DNA of 64,000 nucleotides from Phocaeicola barnesiae DSM 18169 = JCM 13652 (GCF_000374585.1 NZ_KB894644.1:62001-126000), one strand, 5' to 3'; counted from the first letter of the stretch, positions 1-9,793 are shown. Numbers and translations: made by a program. Notes: generated by a model not told the origin, from the letters alone.

Positions 1-397
1 GATAGTCTTTGAACGGCAGGTCAGGGATAATCACGCCATCAATTCCACATGTTTGACAATCCTGACAGAAGCGTTCGAATCCGTATTGCATGATTGGATT
101 CAGGTAACCCATGAACACCAATGGAATCCGGACGTCTTTACGGATATCTTTCAGCTGGCTCATCAGCAGTTTCAGCGTCATACCGTTTCGGAGGGCTTTG
201 GTGGCCGCATCTTGGATGACGGGACCGTCTGCCATCGGGTCACTGAACGGGATTCCGATTTCTATCATATCGATGCCTTTCTTTTCCAGGGTCCGGATAA
301 CATCGGCAGTTCCGTTCAGGACCGGTGTTCCGGCACAAAAATACAAGGAGAGGACAGGTGTTTTCTTTTCGTTGAATAATTGGTTGATACGGTTCAT
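1..397 (-). CDS. trpA: Tryptophan synthase alpha subunit (partial, cut by window edge)
   Basis: The alpha subunit cleaves indole-3-glycerol phosphate and passes indole to TrpB. About 132 N-terminal residues are visible; the rest lies left of the window. The start ATG (395-397) overlaps the trpF stop as ATGA, which fixes the start and suggests translational coupling. The catalytic motif EIGIPFSDPMADG is present. Its E46 and D57 correspond to the family catalytic pair Glu49/Asp60, and FMGYLNP and GVIIPDLP follow as expected. It is the last gene of the operon read from trpB. Identification is certain; only the C-terminus is unseen. Confidence 0.96.
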   Translation of the reverse strand, partial: MNRINQLFNEKKTPVLSLYFCAGTPVLNGTADVIRTLEKKGIDMIEIGIPFSDPMADGPVIQDAATKALRNGMTLKLLMSQLKDIRKDVRIPLVFMGYLNPIMQYGFERFCQDCQTCGIDGVIIPDLPFKDY

Positions 398-1011
398 AGT
401 TGTAGCGTTTTGAATTGTTCGATAAATGTTTTTAGTGCAGCGGTATTCTTGCAGGCAGGTGCTGTTTCGAATTGGCTGTTCAGGTCGATACCTGCCCATG
501 CCGGATGGTGGAAGGAGGCCAGTGCTTCCAGACTGTCTGGTCCGATTCCTCCACTTAACAGGAAAGGAGTCTTTCCCTGATAGTGCTGGAGCAGGTTCCA
601 GTCAAAACTTTTTCCGGATCCTCCGTAGCCAATACAAGGTGTATCGAAGAGGAAATAGTCGCATGTGCCGGTATATGCTGCTGTCTGTTTTAAATCGTTG
701 AGAGAACGGATGGCAAAGGCTTTGACAATTTCTACACCCAGTTGTTTCAGTTTCAGACAGGTTTCCGGTGATTCAGTCCCGTGCAGTTGGACGAGATGCA
801 GTCCGAATTCCTGTATCTTTTCTGTCATGGTCTTGAAATCAGCGTCGACAAATACACCGACACGGCGGGCATGTACAGGCAGGTATTCCGGTCGGTCGGT
901 TACGTTCCGGGCAGAGGGAGCGAAAAAGATGAATCCCATCCAGTCTGTCCCGCAGGCTTCCACTTCACGGATATTGTTGGCATCCCGCATGCCACATACT
1001 TTTATAAGCAT
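394..1011 (-). CDS. trpF: Phosphoribosylanthranilate isomerase
   Basis: This 205-residue single-domain TIM barrel catalyses the Amadori rearrangement of N-(5'-phosphoribosyl)anthranilate to CdRP in Trp synthesis. It begins KVCGMR with catalytic Cys6, and the general acid is Asp123 in YFLFDT. The phosphate-binding stretch GGSGKSFDW is at about 130-138, and SGGI and AGIDLNS lie near the C-terminus. It overlaps the 3' end of trpC by 10 bases and the start of trpA by 4. In many Proteobacteria trpF is fused to trpC; here it is a separate gene, as in other Bacteroidales. Confidence 0.95.
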   Translation of the reverse strand: MLIKVCGMRDANNIREVEACGTDWMGFIFFAPSARNVTDRPEYLPVHARRVGVFVDADFKTMTEKIQEFGLHLVQLHGTESPETCLKLKQLGVEIVKAFAIRSLNDLKQTAAYTGTCDYFLFDTPCIGYGGSGKSFDWNLLQHYQGKTPFLLSGGIGPDSLEALASFHHPAWAGIDLNSQFETAPACKNTAALKTFIEQFKTLQL

Positions 1012-1796
1012 ACTTTCAGTTCATGAATGAAGTGAGACAATGTTTCTCCCGGTCGGGAATTTTTCATGAAAGCTTCTCCCATCAGGAATCCCCGGAATCC
1101 GGCTGTACGGAGACTGATGACTGTTTCCGGTCGGGAGATACCGCTTTCGGACACCAACAGGTAGTTATCCGGAAGTTTTTCTGCCAGGCGGAACGAATTT
1201 TCTACATCGGTATGGAAAGTACCTAGGTTACGGTTGTTGACTCCTACCATATCTATATAGTCATTTACATAAGCCAATTCAGCTTCCGTATGAATTTCCA
1301 ATAGAACTTCCAGCTTCAGTTCATGGGCTGTACGGGCCAGGGACATACATTGTTGAGGTGTCAAGCAGGCAGCAATCAGCAGGATGGCATCCGCACCTAT
1401 CAGCTTTGCCTGATACAACTGATATTCGCTGATGATAAAGTCTTTTCTAAGAATCGGTAGATTCACCAGAGGACGGGCAGTACGGATGTCTTTCAGTGTT
1501 CCGCCGAAGAAAGTTTCATCGGTCAGGATGGAAAGGGCAGAAGCTCCGTTAGTCTCGTAACTGGCAGGGATGATAGCGGCGTCGGCTTCAGCGTTTATCC
1601 AGCCTTTTGAAGGGGATTTCCGTTTGAATTCGGCGATGATTCCGTAGGGTGAAGAAGCCAATGAAGCCTTCATGCTGATACCGTCCGATGGGGTATCCAG
1701 TTGCTGGACAAGATGTGCCATGGGTACGGCCTCTTCCTGTGCTGCCAGTTCTATCCGTTTATGGGCGATGATGGTTTGCAGAATATCTTCTTTCAT
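1002..1796 (-). CDS. trpC: Indole-3-glycerol phosphate synthase
   Basis: This 264-residue TIM barrel closes the indole ring of CdRP with loss of CO2. The signature IIAEFKRKSPSKG (about 53-65) carries the expected catalytic Glu and Lys and the phosphate loop. It is followed by LRKDFI, GADAILLIAA, VGVNNRNL and VSESGI, all in the usual order. The gene lies 24 bases after the trpD stop and runs 10 bases into trpF. Length is normal for the family and nothing looks damaged. Confidence 0.96.
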   Translation of the reverse strand: MKEDILQTIIAHKRIELAAQEEAVPMAHLVQQLDTPSDGISMKASLASSPYGIIAEFKRKSPSKGWINAEADAAIIPASYETNGASALSILTDETFFGGTLKDIRTARPLVNLPILRKDFIISEYQLYQAKLIGADAILLIAACLTPQQCMSLARTAHELKLEVLLEIHTEAELAYVNDYIDMVGVNNRNLGTFHTDVENSFRLAEKLPDNYLLVSESGISRPETVISLRTAGFRGFLMGEAFMKNSRPGETLSHFIHELKVCL

Positions 1797-1820
1797 GGTG
1801 ATTGACTTGTGTAAAGGTGA

Positions 1821-2816
1821 TTAACTGTTCAGTTCAATGAATTTCCGGAAGGTAGCCAGTGCTTTTCCGCTTTCCAAGGTCTCGCGGGCTGTACCGATAC
1901 AAGTTTCGATAGGCATCATCGGATTGATGGCCTGGATGGCAAAAGCGGCATTGATGATCACACAGTCTGTCTGGGCTTGGGTAGCCTGGTTGGTAAGGAC
2001 ATCATCGAATATTCGTGACGCCTCTTCCGGTGTATTTCCGCCGGAAAGAGCTTCCTGCGAGGCTATCTGTAATCCCAGTTTTTCCGGATAGTAGATGGTT
2101 TCGTAGTGGTTGGTCATGACCTTGAATTCATTGGTCAGTGAAATCTCGTCGTAACCGTCCAGGCTGTTGACTACTGCGAATCCGATACCCAGCTTCTGTA
2201 GGGTATTGGTGTAAAGACGCATTTGTTGCAAGTCGGCTACTCCCAACAACTGATAGGCCGGTAAGCAAGGATTCACCAGCGGTCCCAGCAGATTGAAGAT
2301 GGTTCGTATCTGCAAGGCTTTCCGTACCGGAGCGACACTTTTCATGGCCGGATTGAAGAGGGGTGCGTGCATGTAGACCATGTTACACTCTTCCATGGAA
2401 CGAATCAATTTGTCCGGGTCATTCGTGAATTTTACTCCGTGGGCTTCCATAACGTTGCTGGCACCACTGATGGACGTTGCTCCATAATTGCCGTGTTTGG
2501 CTACATGATATCCGGCTCCGGCTACGATGAAGCAGGCACAAGTGGAAATGTTGAACGTGTTTTTGCCGTCTCCTCCTGTTCCTACGATGTCAATCGGCTG
2601 ATAAGCGCTCAGGTCTACTGGCAGGCGGGTGGACAGTAATGCGTCGCGGAAGCCGATGAGTTCATCTACTTTGATACCGCGCATCTGGAATACAGTGAGC
2701 AGGGAGGCTATCTGGATATCGCTGTAGCATCCACGGGTTATATTCTGTAACAAGTTACAGGCTTCTTCTCGGGTCAACTCTTCGTGGTTGAAGAGTCTTT
2801 TCAATATATCTTTCAT
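1821..2816 (-). CDS. trpD: Anthranilate phosphoribosyltransferase
   Basis: TrpD joins anthranilate to PRPP. The PRPP motif GTGGDGKNTFNIST and the anthranilate-side motif KHGNYGATSISGASN are both present, and the length (331 residues) is normal. I chose the ATG at 2816 because family members begin MKDIL-like. An in-frame ATG at 2834 makes an ATGA overlap with the trpG stop and would add MKRQND; it is a serious alternative. The reading frame stays open much further upstream inside trpG, but that stretch has no family resemblance and is not part of the gene. Confidence 0.95.
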   Translation of the reverse strand: MKDILKRLFNHEELTREEACNLLQNITRGCYSDIQIASLLTVFQMRGIKVDELIGFRDALLSTRLPVDLSAYQPIDIVGTGGDGKNTFNISTCACFIVAGAGYHVAKHGNYGATSISGASNVMEAHGVKFTNDPDKLIRSMEECNMVYMHAPLFNPAMKSVAPVRKALQIRTIFNLLGPLVNPCLPAYQLLGVADLQQMRLYTNTLQKLGIGFAVVNSLDGYDEISLTNEFKVMTNHYETIYYPEKLGLQIASQEALSGGNTPEEASRIFDDVLTNQATQAQTDCVIINAAFAIQAINPMMPIETCIGTARETLESGKALATFRKFIELNS

Positions 2817-2830
2817 ATCGTTCTGTCTTT

Positions 2831-3397
2831 TCATACGTGATTCAACCAGTTGCTGATAATCTTTTTTCCGTCGGGAGTTAAGACCGATTCCGGATGGAAC
2901 TGGATACCCTGTACATCGAAGTCCTTGTGCCGAAGTGCCATGATGTAACCTTCCTGGCTGACGGCCGTTATTTCCAGGGCATCGGGAAAGTTTTCCCGGT
3001 CTATTACCCATGAATGGTAACGGCCGACTAGTATTTCTTCGGGAAGCCCTTCGAACAGGTAGTTGGAGGCTGTGATACGGATAGGGCTCTGAATACCGTG
3101 ATAAACTTCGCTCAGATTGGTAAGTTTTCCCCCGAATACTTCTCCAATAGCCTGTTCGCCCAAGCACACTCCAAAGATAGGTTTCTTTCCGGCGTAAGTA
3201 CGGATGACTTCCAGCAATAAGCCGGCTTCTTTAGGAATACCTGGCCCGGGGGAGAGCAGAATCTTGTCGTATGTTTCCAGTTCTTCTATTGGGAAGCTGT
3301 CGTTGCGCAATACGGTGACTTCTGCACCTAGTTCCTTGACCAGGTGACTCAGGTTGTAGGTAAATGAGTCGTAATTATCAATGATGACTATTTTCAT
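2831..3397 (-). CDS. trpG: Anthranilate synthase component II (glutamine amidotransferase)
   Basis: This 188-residue class-I amidotransferase hydrolyses glutamine and channels ammonia to TrpE. The catalytic triad is visible: Cys78 in GVCLGEQAIG, and His168 and Glu170 in IQFHPESVLT. The oxyanion-type motif SPGPGIP is at about 49-55. It sits between trpE and trpD with 14- and 4-base joints. The same family includes PabA, but the position between trpE and trpD marks it as the Trp enzyme; it could also serve folate synthesis. Confidence 0.94.
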   Translation of the reverse strand: MKIVIIDNYDSFTYNLSHLVKELGAEVTVLRNDSFPIEELETYDKILLSPGPGIPKEAGLLLEVIRTYAGKKPIFGVCLGEQAIGEVFGGKLTNLSEVYHGIQSPIRITASNYLFEGLPEEILVGRYHSWVIDRENFPDALEITAVSQEGYIMALRHKDFDVQGIQFHPESVLTPDGKKIISNWLNHV

Positions 3398-3411
3398 GAT
3401 TGTAGCTTTTG

Positions 3412-4812
3412 TTAAAGTTGTTCGGCCAGGGTAATGGCTTTTTTCAGGGCACCCAGCTTGTTGTTGACTTCCTGTAATTCGTTCTCTTCATTGCTTTTGG
3501 CGACGATACCGCCTCCAGCCTGGAACCAAAGTTCATTGTTGCGGCTGACGAATGTACGGATGGTGATGGCTTGGTTTAGCGTACCGTTCAGTCCGATGAA
3601 TCCGATGCAACCCCCGTAAGCGCCCCGGTTGTGAGGCTCATATTCGCTGATGAGCTGCATGGCTCTGACTTTCGGAGCGCCGCTTAATGTTCCGGCAGGG
3701 AACGTGTCGATGAATGTTTTGATGGGGTTGCTTCCGGCATTGAGTTTACCGCTGACACGGCTGACCAAGTGAATCACGTGACTGTAATATTGTGGTTCCT
3801 TGTAGAATTCTACTTTTACGTCGTGGCAGTTGCGGCTTAAATCATTGCGTGCCAGGTCGACGAGCATGACATGTTCCGCATTTTCTTTCGGGTCGGCCAA
3901 CAGGGCGGCCGTCAGCTGGGCATCGGTTTCCTTGTTCCCGCTGCGTCGGGTAGTTCCGGCTATCGGGTCGATGGTGGCTCGCCCGTCTTCTATCTTGCAA
4001 TGGGTTTCGGGTGAGGAACCGAAGATGCGGAAACCACCGAAATCGAAATAGAAAAGATAAGGCGACGGATTGATGCTTCTCAATGCCCGGTAAAGTTTGA
4101 AATCATCTCCCTGGTAGCGCTGGATGAAACGTCGTGAAAGGACAATCTGGAAAACATCCCCCCGCAGGCAATGGGCAATTCCCTTACGGATGTTGGCTTT
4201 ATGTTCCTCGTCGGTCAGCGTGCTGACGGTGGGGCCTACTGCCCGAAAGTCAAAGGTCGTATAGTTCCGGTTACAGATGGCTTTTTCCACTTCGTCGATG
4301 TGGCTGGGTTCGTCGTCACTCTGCATTTCCAGCAAAACCATTTCGTGCTTGAAGTCATGGAAGACAATCAGGTATTTGTACAGGATATACAGCATGTCCG
4401 GTGCGTCATTGATGGTACTGATACTGTCTTTTACGGGAATGTGTTCAAAATAACGTACCGCATTGAAGGTGGTATAACCGTATAGGCCGCAATAGTGGGC
4501 ATATTCGCCTTCTACTTGAAAGCGGGTCAGGAAATCGCTGATGGCCTGGTCTACCCGGTAGTGGTCATCGATGTCTCGGACTTCCTGGGTCCCGTCCGGA
4601 AATTTGGCAGTAGCTTTACCGTGACTGATGGAGATACTGGCTATCGGATTCAGTCCGATGAAGGAACGGTTGTTTTCTACTCCGTGATAATCCGAACTTT
4701 CCATCAGGACACTTTGCGGGAACAGGTCACGTACCTTCAGGTAAGTTGTTACCGGAGTGTGCAAATCACCTAACAGGGTTTTGTAGGCGGTGGTATAGGT
4801 ATATTGTTTCAT
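3412..4812 (-). CDS. trpE: Anthranilate synthase component I
   Basis: TrpE (466 residues) converts chorismate to anthranilate using ammonia from TrpG. The chorismate-binding core shows IAGTTRR, HVMLVDLARND, GTLSGAPKVRAMQL, GGCIGFIG, TIRTF and QAGGGIVAKS in order. Near the N-terminus VLMESSD resembles the LLES Trp-binding motif of feedback-inhibited TrpE, so end-product inhibition is likely (inference). It lies 18 bases downstream of trpB and 14 upstream of trpG. Confidence 0.96.
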   Translation of the reverse strand: MKQYTYTTAYKTLLGDLHTPVTTYLKVRDLFPQSVLMESSDYHGVENNRSFIGLNPIASISISHGKATAKFPDGTQEVRDIDDHYRVDQAISDFLTRFQVEGEYAHYCGLYGYTTFNAVRYFEHIPVKDSISTINDAPDMLYILYKYLIVFHDFKHEMVLLEMQSDDEPSHIDEVEKAICNRNYTTFDFRAVGPTVSTLTDEEHKANIRKGIAHCLRGDVFQIVLSRRFIQRYQGDDFKLYRALRSINPSPYLFYFDFGGFRIFGSSPETHCKIEDGRATIDPIAGTTRRSGNKETDAQLTAALLADPKENAEHVMLVDLARNDLSRNCHDVKVEFYKEPQYYSHVIHLVSRVSGKLNAGSNPIKTFIDTFPAGTLSGAPKVRAMQLISEYEPHNRGAYGGCIGFIGLNGTLNQAITIRTFVSRNNELWFQAGGGIVAKSNEENELQEVNNKLGALKKAITLAEQL

Positions 4813-4830
4813 ATTTTTCTGTTTTGAAGG

Positions 4831-6021
4831 TCAGTCCTGATACGGGTTATGGCTCAGGTAGGTATCGATGTCTTTGTCTCCCCGTCCGGAAACGGTCAGT
4901 ACCACGATATCTGTCGGTCGGAAGGCCACCTTGGGTAATGCTCCCAAAGCATGTGCGGATTCTAAGGCCGGAATGATACCTTCCAGCAGTGTCAGTTCGT
5001 AGGCAGCCCGGATGGCTTCATCGTCGTTGATGGCCAGAACGGTGGCACGGTGTTCGTGGGCCAGGTTGGCATGCATGGGACCGATGCCGGGATAGTCCAG
5101 CCCTGCCGAAATGGAGTAAGGTTCCTGAATCTGTCCGTCTTCGTCCTGCATGACCAGGGTCTTTGAACCATGTATGATGCCCAGTTTCCCGAGGTGGATG
5201 GTAGCGGCCGACAGGTTGGTATCTATTCCCTTACCGCCGGCTTCTGCCAGAATGATTTTCACCCGTTCGTCGTCAATATAATGATAGATGGTTCCGGCGG
5301 CATTGCTTCCGCCACCCACACAAGCCATCAGATAATCCGGATAATCTCGTCCTTCGTGTTCCTGCAGCTGTTTCTTGATTTCTTCGCTGATGACCGATTG
5401 CAGGCGGGCTACCATATCGGGATATGGATGAGGTCCCACTGTGGAACCAATCACGTAATAGGTGTCGGCAGGGTGGCAGCACCAGTCTCGGATGGCTTCG
5501 TTGGTAGCGTCTTTCAGTGTCATGTTCCCTGAAGTGACAGCCACAACCTTGGCTCCTAACATCTTCATCCGTTCCACGTTGACGTGCTGGCGTTCCACAT
5601 CAGTCTTTCCCATGTAGACTACGCATTCCATGTTCATCAAGGCACAGACAGTGGCTGTAGCTACTCCGTGTTGTCCTGCTCCGGTTTCGGCGATGATGCG
5701 TTTTTTCCCCATGCGTTTGGCAAGTAGTACCTGGCCGATGGCATTGTTGATTTTGTGGGCACCGGTGTGGTTCAGGTCTTCCCGTTTCAGGTAAATCTTG
5801 CAGCCGTATTTTTCGGAAAGGCGTTTGGCCAGGTAAAGAGGGGAGGGGCGTCCTACATAGTCGCGTAGCAGTTGGGCGAACTCCTCCTGGAAGTCCTGAC
5901 TTTCCAATACCTTCAGATAGGCTTCTTTCAGTTCGGTGACACATCGGTGAAGGATTTCCGGGATATAGGCTCCTCCGAAATTACCATAATACCCTTCTTC
6001 GTTTACTTGATAAGTTTTCAT
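4831..6021 (-). CDS. trpB: Tryptophan synthase beta subunit
   Basis: TrpB (396 residues, PLP-dependent) condenses indole with serine. The PLP lysine is K90 in HTGAHKIN, and the phosphate-binding loop GGGSNAAG lies in the C-terminal half. It begins [16 protein letters not shown], typical of the TrpB1 type that pairs with TrpA. It is the first structural gene of the operon, although TrpA, its partner, is the last. About 50 bases separate its start from the leader terminator upstream. Confidence 0.97.
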   Translation of the reverse strand: MKTYQVNEEGYYGNFGGAYIPEILHRCVTELKEAYLKVLESQDFQEEFAQLLRDYVGRPSPLYLAKRLSEKYGCKIYLKREDLNHTGAHKINNAIGQVLLAKRMGKKRIIAETGAGQHGVATATVCALMNMECVVYMGKTDVERQHVNVERMKMLGAKVVAVTSGNMTLKDATNEAIRDWCCHPADTYYVIGSTVGPHPYPDMVARLQSVISEEIKKQLQEHEGRDYPDYLMACVGGGSNAAGTIYHYIDDERVKIILAEAGGKGIDTNLSAATIHLGKLGIIHGSKTLVMQDEDGQIQEPYSISAGLDYPGIGPMHANLAHEHRATVLAINDDEAIRAAYELTLLEGIIPALESAHALGALPKVAFRPTDIVVLTVSGRGDKDIDTYLSHNPYQD

Positions 6022-6072
6022 ATCGATAGCTGTTTTTTTGATTGTGATTAATTGCTGTTTTCGGAAATGAAC

Positions 6073-6106
6073 AAAAAAAAGGCTGTCGTAAAGTACGACA
6101 GCCTTT
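6073..6106 (-). terminator. trp attenuator terminator
   Basis: A perfect 13-bp stem (6078-6090 with 6094-6106) with a 3-base loop is followed, on the minus strand, by eight T residues. It stands between the Trp-rich leader peptide and trpB, where an attenuator terminator is expected. Confidence 0.9.
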
Positions 6107-6154
6107 CACGGTTATATCTTTTCTATGCAGGTATATACACACGACTGAGTTCCC

Positions 6155-6217
6155 TTACGACTTTTGGAGTTGTAAGAGGCGCCACCAGAAGAATGTATAT
6201 GCCATAGATTGTTTCAT
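6155..6217 (-). CDS. trpL: trp operon leader peptide (tandem Trp codons)
   Basis: A 20-residue reading frame on the minus strand encodes MKQSMAYTFFWWRLLQLQKS and ends in TAA. The two adjacent UGG codons at positions 11-12, in a genome where Trp is rare, are the signature of a ribosome-stalling leader. The codons after WW form the left arm (CTTACAACT) of an imperfect hairpin whose right arm (AGTCGTAAG) contains the stop codon. That is the layout of a 1:2 pause hairpin. The terminator follows about 50 bases later and then trpB. The family context and position make this convincing; translation itself is inferred. Confidence 0.88.
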   Translation of the reverse strand: MKQSMAYTFFWWRLLQLQKS

Positions 6218-6246
6218 TGTTGTTCTATATTTTTCTTGTTTCGTTG

Positions 6247-6277
6247 CAAATGTAACGATAAATTTGATAAGTGCAAG
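6247..6277 (-). promoter_or_regulatory. trp operon promoter
   Basis: On the minus strand a -7 box TACATTTG (6247-6254) matches the Bacteroidales consensus TAnnTTTG. CTTG, 19 bases upstream (6274-6277), is a partial -33 TTTG. It lies about 30 bases before the leader ATG. The strong -7 match and position support it; the -33 is imperfect. Confidence 0.6.
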
Positions 6278-6329
6278 CAATTTGGCCGTTAAAAATAAAA
6301 ATTAACATTTAGAACCGGAAACGGTCTGC

Positions 6330-7460
6330 TTACAGCATACCTTTGCTGGAAGGTACTTCATAGTGATAGACATCTCTCCGCACTGCCATTTTGAGGCTGC
6401 GTGCCAGAGCCTTGAAGATACCTTCTATCTTGTGATGTTCGTTCTGCCCTTCCGCCTTGATGTTCAGATTCATGCGGGCCGAGTCACTCAGCGACTTGAA
6501 GAAGTGCAGGAACATCTCGGTAGGCATGTCGCCAATCTTTTCGCGGTGGAAGTCTGCATCCCAAACCAGCCAGGGACGTCCTCCGAAGTCTAGGGCGACA
6601 GAACAGAGGCAATCATCCATAGGTAGACAGAAACCGTACCGTTCGATACCTCGCTTGTCGCCTAAGGCCTGACGGATACAGTCACCCAGAGCAATGGCGG
6701 TATCTTCGATGGTGTGGTGTTCGTCCACTTGCAGGTCTCCTTTTACCTGGATGGTCAGGTCGATGCCTCCGTGCTTGCCGATTTGTTCCAACATGTGGTC
6801 GAAGAATCCCAGTCCGGTATGGATGTCACAGGTCCCGTTGCCATCCAGGTCCAAACGGATATAGATATCGGTTTCGTTGGTCGTACGCCGCACTTCGGCA
6901 GTCCGCTCTCCGGCAAACAGGAATTCAGCGATACGGTCCCAGTCTGTCGTGGCCAATACGCAGGTCTCTTTCAATTCTTCCGTCAGTGAGGAACGGTCTG
7001 GTTGCAGCAGGATGGCTTTGCAGCCCAAGTTTCTGGCCAGTTCCACATCCGTTGCCCGGTCGCCGATGACGAAACTTCCCGTCAGGTCATATTCCGGGTT
7101 GTTCAGGTAGCGGGTCAACATGCCGGTCCGGGGCTTGCGGGTAGGTGCATTGTCCTCAGGAAAGCTCCGGTCGATGCAGATGTCATCGAAAACGATGCCT
7201 TCATTTTCAAAACTTTTCAGCATCAGGTTATGTACCGGCCAGAAGGTATCTTCCGGAAAGCTGTCGGTTCCCAGTCCGTCCTGGTTGGTGACCATGACAA
7301 ATTCGAAATTCAGCTTCTGGCGGATGAAGTGCAGGTTTCGGAACACTTTCGGATAGAACTCCAGTTTTTCGAAAGCATCCAACTGATAATCGACAGGTGG
7401 CTCGATGACCAGTGTCCCGTCGCGGTCGATGAATAAAACTTTTTTCTTCATGGTGTTCAT
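6330..7460 (-). CDS. hisB: Bifunctional histidinol-phosphatase / imidazoleglycerol-phosphate dehydratase
   Basis: This fused enzyme (376 residues) catalyses two steps of His synthesis. The N-terminal HAD phosphatase carries IDRDGT (nucleophile D12, acid D14) and a later [10 protein letters not shown] motif. From about residue 180 the dehydratase domain shows [23 protein letters not shown] and [16 protein letters not shown], the His-rich metal sites. The ATG at 7460 overlaps the hisC stop by 4 bases; a second ATG three codons in is possible. No strong terminator separates its 3' end from the trp promoter, so read-through toward trp is possible. Confidence 0.95.
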   Translation of the reverse strand: MNTMKKKVLFIDRDGTLVIEPPVDYQLDAFEKLEFYPKVFRNLHFIRQKLNFEFVMVTNQDGLGTDSFPEDTFWPVHNLMLKSFENEGIVFDDICIDRSFPEDNAPTRKPRTGMLTRYLNNPEYDLTGSFVIGDRATDVELARNLGCKAILLQPDRSSLTEELKETCVLATTDWDRIAEFLFAGERTAEVRRTTNETDIYIRLDLDGNGTCDIHTGLGFFDHMLEQIGKHGGIDLTIQVKGDLQVDEHHTIEDTAIALGDCIRQALGDKRGIERYGFCLPMDDCLCSVALDFGGRPWLVWDADFHREKIGDMPTEMFLHFFKSLSDSARMNLNIKAEGQNEHHKIEGIFKALARSLKMAVRRDVYHYEVPSSKGML

Positions 7461-8497
7461 CCTTCAAAGTCCTTTAATGCTTCCAGCAGCATATCATTTT
7501 CCGGGCGGGTACCAATGGTGATACGCAGGCAGTCTTTACAGAGCGTCACGTTGGTTCGGTTGCGGACAATGATACCTTTACCGACCAGGTAATTGTATAT
7601 TTTCTTTGCATCGGTCATACGGGTCAGGAAGAAGTTGGCATCCGACGGATAGATGTGTTTGCAGCACGGAAGTTTGCTGAATTCTTTCATCAGGTGTCCC
7701 CGTTCCTCCAGCAGAGATTCTACCCACCGCTGTATCTGATAATATTTCTGCATCATCTGGATGGCTTCCTGCTGGGTAAGCCGGTTCACATTGTATGGAT
7801 ATTTGATTTTGCTCAGCAGGCCGATGATTTCCGGTGAGGCGAATGCCATACCCAAGCGGATGGCGGCGCATCCCCACGCTTTGGAGAAGGTCTGGAGGAC
7901 AATCAGGTTCGGATAACTATCCAGTTTCCGCAGGAAAGAGGGAGCCGAAGAGAAGTCTGAATAGGCTTCGTCCACGATTACGAGTCCCGGAAACTCCTGC
8001 AGCAGCTTTTCGATTTCCGGATGAGAAAGGTTGTTGCCGGTCGGGTTGTTGGGCGAGCAGAGGAAGATCAGTTTGGTGTTATCGTCCGATGCCTTCAACA
8101 AGTCATCGGCCTTGAACTGAAAGTCTGCATCCAGTACGACCTTGCGGTATTCCACATCGTTTACGTCGGCACATACCTGATACATGCCGTAGGTAGGTTC
8201 GATGGCCACTACATTATCGATTCCCGGTCGGCAGAAGGCACGATAAACCAGGTCGATGGCTTCATCGCTTCCGTTACCCAGAAAAATCTGTTCGCTTCTT
8301 ACTTTCTTGATGGGAGCAATCAAATTCTTCAGTTCCCGTTGGAGCGGATCCGGATAACGGTTGTTCGGCTGGTTGTAGGGATTTTCGTTGGCATCCAGGA
8401 AGACGGATGCTTCCGCTCCGTTATATTCGTCGCGGGCCGAAGAGTAGGGTTTCAAGGCCCAGATGTTCGGCCGCGTAAGTTCTTGCAAAGGTTTCAT
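7457..8497 (-). CDS. hisC: Histidinol-phosphate aminotransferase
   Basis: This 346-residue fold-type-I PLP aminotransferase converts imidazole acetol phosphate to histidinol phosphate. The Schiff-base lysine is K206 in TFSKAWG, with CSPNNPTGN and VDEAYSDF upstream and the substrate arginine region [14 protein letters not shown] at the C-terminus. Length is normal. It lies 18 bases after hisD and overlaps hisB by 4. Confidence 0.95.
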   Translation of the reverse strand: MKPLQELTRPNIWALKPYSSARDEYNGAEASVFLDANENPYNQPNNRYPDPLQRELKNLIAPIKKVRSEQIFLGNGSDEAIDLVYRAFCRPGIDNVVAIEPTYGMYQVCADVNDVEYRKVVLDADFQFKADDLLKASDDNTKLIFLCSPNNPTGNNLSHPEIEKLLQEFPGLVIVDEAYSDFSSAPSFLRKLDSYPNLIVLQTFSKAWGCAAIRLGMAFASPEIIGLLSKIKYPYNVNRLTQQEAIQMMQKYYQIQRWVESLLEERGHLMKEFSKLPCCKHIYPSDANFFLTRMTDAKKIYNYLVGKGIIVRNRTNVTLCKDCLRITIGTRPENDMLLEALKDFEG

Positions 8498-8515
8498 ATC
8501 AGCAAAGGGTTAAAG

Positions 8516-9793
8516 TTACATTTTCAGACGTACACTTACGGCGTTCTTGTGTGCGTCCAGGTATTCGTTGGCTGCCATGACTTCGATAGCCGGGCCGATG
8601 GTGGCGATACCTTCTTTGGTTATTTCCTGGAATGTGATTTTCCGGATGAAGCTGTCCAGGCTTACACCGCTGTAGGCTTTGGCATAACCGTTGGTCGGCA
8701 GGGTGTGGTTGGTTCCCGAGGCATAATCGCCCGCACTTTCCGGAGAATAGACTCCCAGGAATACCGAGCCGGCATTGACAATCTTCTCAGCCAGTTCGTG
8801 GTAGTTTTTGGTCTCGATAATCAGGTGTTCCGGTGCATAACGGTTCATCATCTCTACAGCCAGTTCCATGTTGTCTATCAGAATCAGTTTGCTGTGTTCC
8901 AGTGAGCGGGCTGCAATCTCCTTGCGGGGTAACTCTTCCAGCTGGCGTTCCACTTCTTCAGTTACGGCACGTATCAAGGTGGCCGAGGTGGTAATCAGCA
9001 TGGACTGGCTGTCTACACCATGCTCTGCCTGTGAAAGCAGGTCGGATGCTACGAAGATAGGATTTGCCGTTTCATCGGCCAGTACGGCTACTTCCGAAGG
9101 ACCTGCCGGCATGTCGATGGCGACATCGTGTAGAGACACTTCCTGTTTGGCAGCCATGACGTATTGGTTACCCGGACCGAATATCTTGTATACTTTGGGT
9201 ACGCTGCTGGTGCCGTAGGCCATGGCGCCGATAGCTTGTACACCTCCGGCTTTGAATACCCGGCTTACACCGGCAATCTTGGCGGCATACAGAATAGCCG
9301 GATGGATTTTTCCTTCACGGTTAGGAGGGGTACAGAGTACAATCTCTTTGCATCCCGCAATCTGAGCCGGAGTAGCAAGCATCAGTACGGTGGAGAAAAG
9401 GGGAGCAGTTCCTCCCGGTACATACAGGCCGACTTTCTCGATGGCTACGGCTTTCTGCCAGCAGGTAACTCCCGGCAGGGTATTCACCGGTTTGCTTTCG
9501 AACTTCTGTGCTTCGTGAAATTTCTTGATGTTGTTGAAAGCCAGCATGATGGCAGCTTTCAGCTCGATGCTGACAGCCTTTTCTGCTTCGGCAAATTCCT
9601 CTTCAGACACGGTCAGGCTATCCAGGTGTACATGGTCGAATTTTTCTTCGTATTCGATGACGGCCTTGTCTCCTTCCGTGCGGACACGTTCCAACACTTC
9701 GAGGACGGTTTCACGCAAGGTTGCGGTATTGAGGGTGGGACGGCGCAGCAGGTCGTTCCATTGAGAACGTTCGGGGTAGGTGATAATGTTCAT
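8516..9793 (-). CDS. hisD: Histidinol dehydrogenase
   Basis: HisD (425 residues, zinc and NAD dependent) oxidises histidinol to histidine in two steps. The signature region runs IDMPAGPSEVAVLADE, ASDLLSQAEHG, APEHLIIE and YASGTNHTLPT, all intact, with the catalytic His residues in these motifs. About 45 bases separate it from the hisG stop. The genes for the remaining steps (hisH, A, F, I) are not in the window. Confidence 0.96.
   Translation of the reverse strand: MNIITYPERSQWNDLLRRPTLNTATLRETVLEVLERVRTEGDKAVIEYEEKFDHVHLDSLTVSEEEFAEAEKAVSIELKAAIMLAFNNIKKFHEAQKFESKPVNTLPGVTCWQKAVAIEKVGLYVPGGTAPLFSTVLMLATPAQIAGCKEIVLCTPPNREGKIHPAILYAAKIAGVSRVFKAGGVQAIGAMAYGTSSVPKVYKIFGPGNQYVMAAKQEVSLHDVAIDMPAGPSEVAVLADETANPIFVASDLLSQAEHGVDSQSMLITTSATLIRAVTEEVERQLEELPRKEIAARSLEHSKLILIDNMELAVEMMNRYAPEHLIIETKNYHELAEKIVNAGSVFLGVYSPESAGDYASGTNHTLPTNGYAKAYSGVSLDSFIRKITFQEITKEGIATIGPAIEVMAANEYLDAHKNAVSVRLKM

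Noticed and set aside
1821-3167. Long N-terminal extension of trpD through trpG
   Set aside because: The extra residues are a frame-shifted reading of trpG with no family resemblance; the real start is at 2816 or 2834.
8021-8905. 294-codon plus-strand frame
   Set aside because: It lies opposite hisC and hisD, which carry intact family motifs; the plus-strand reading has no recognisable features.
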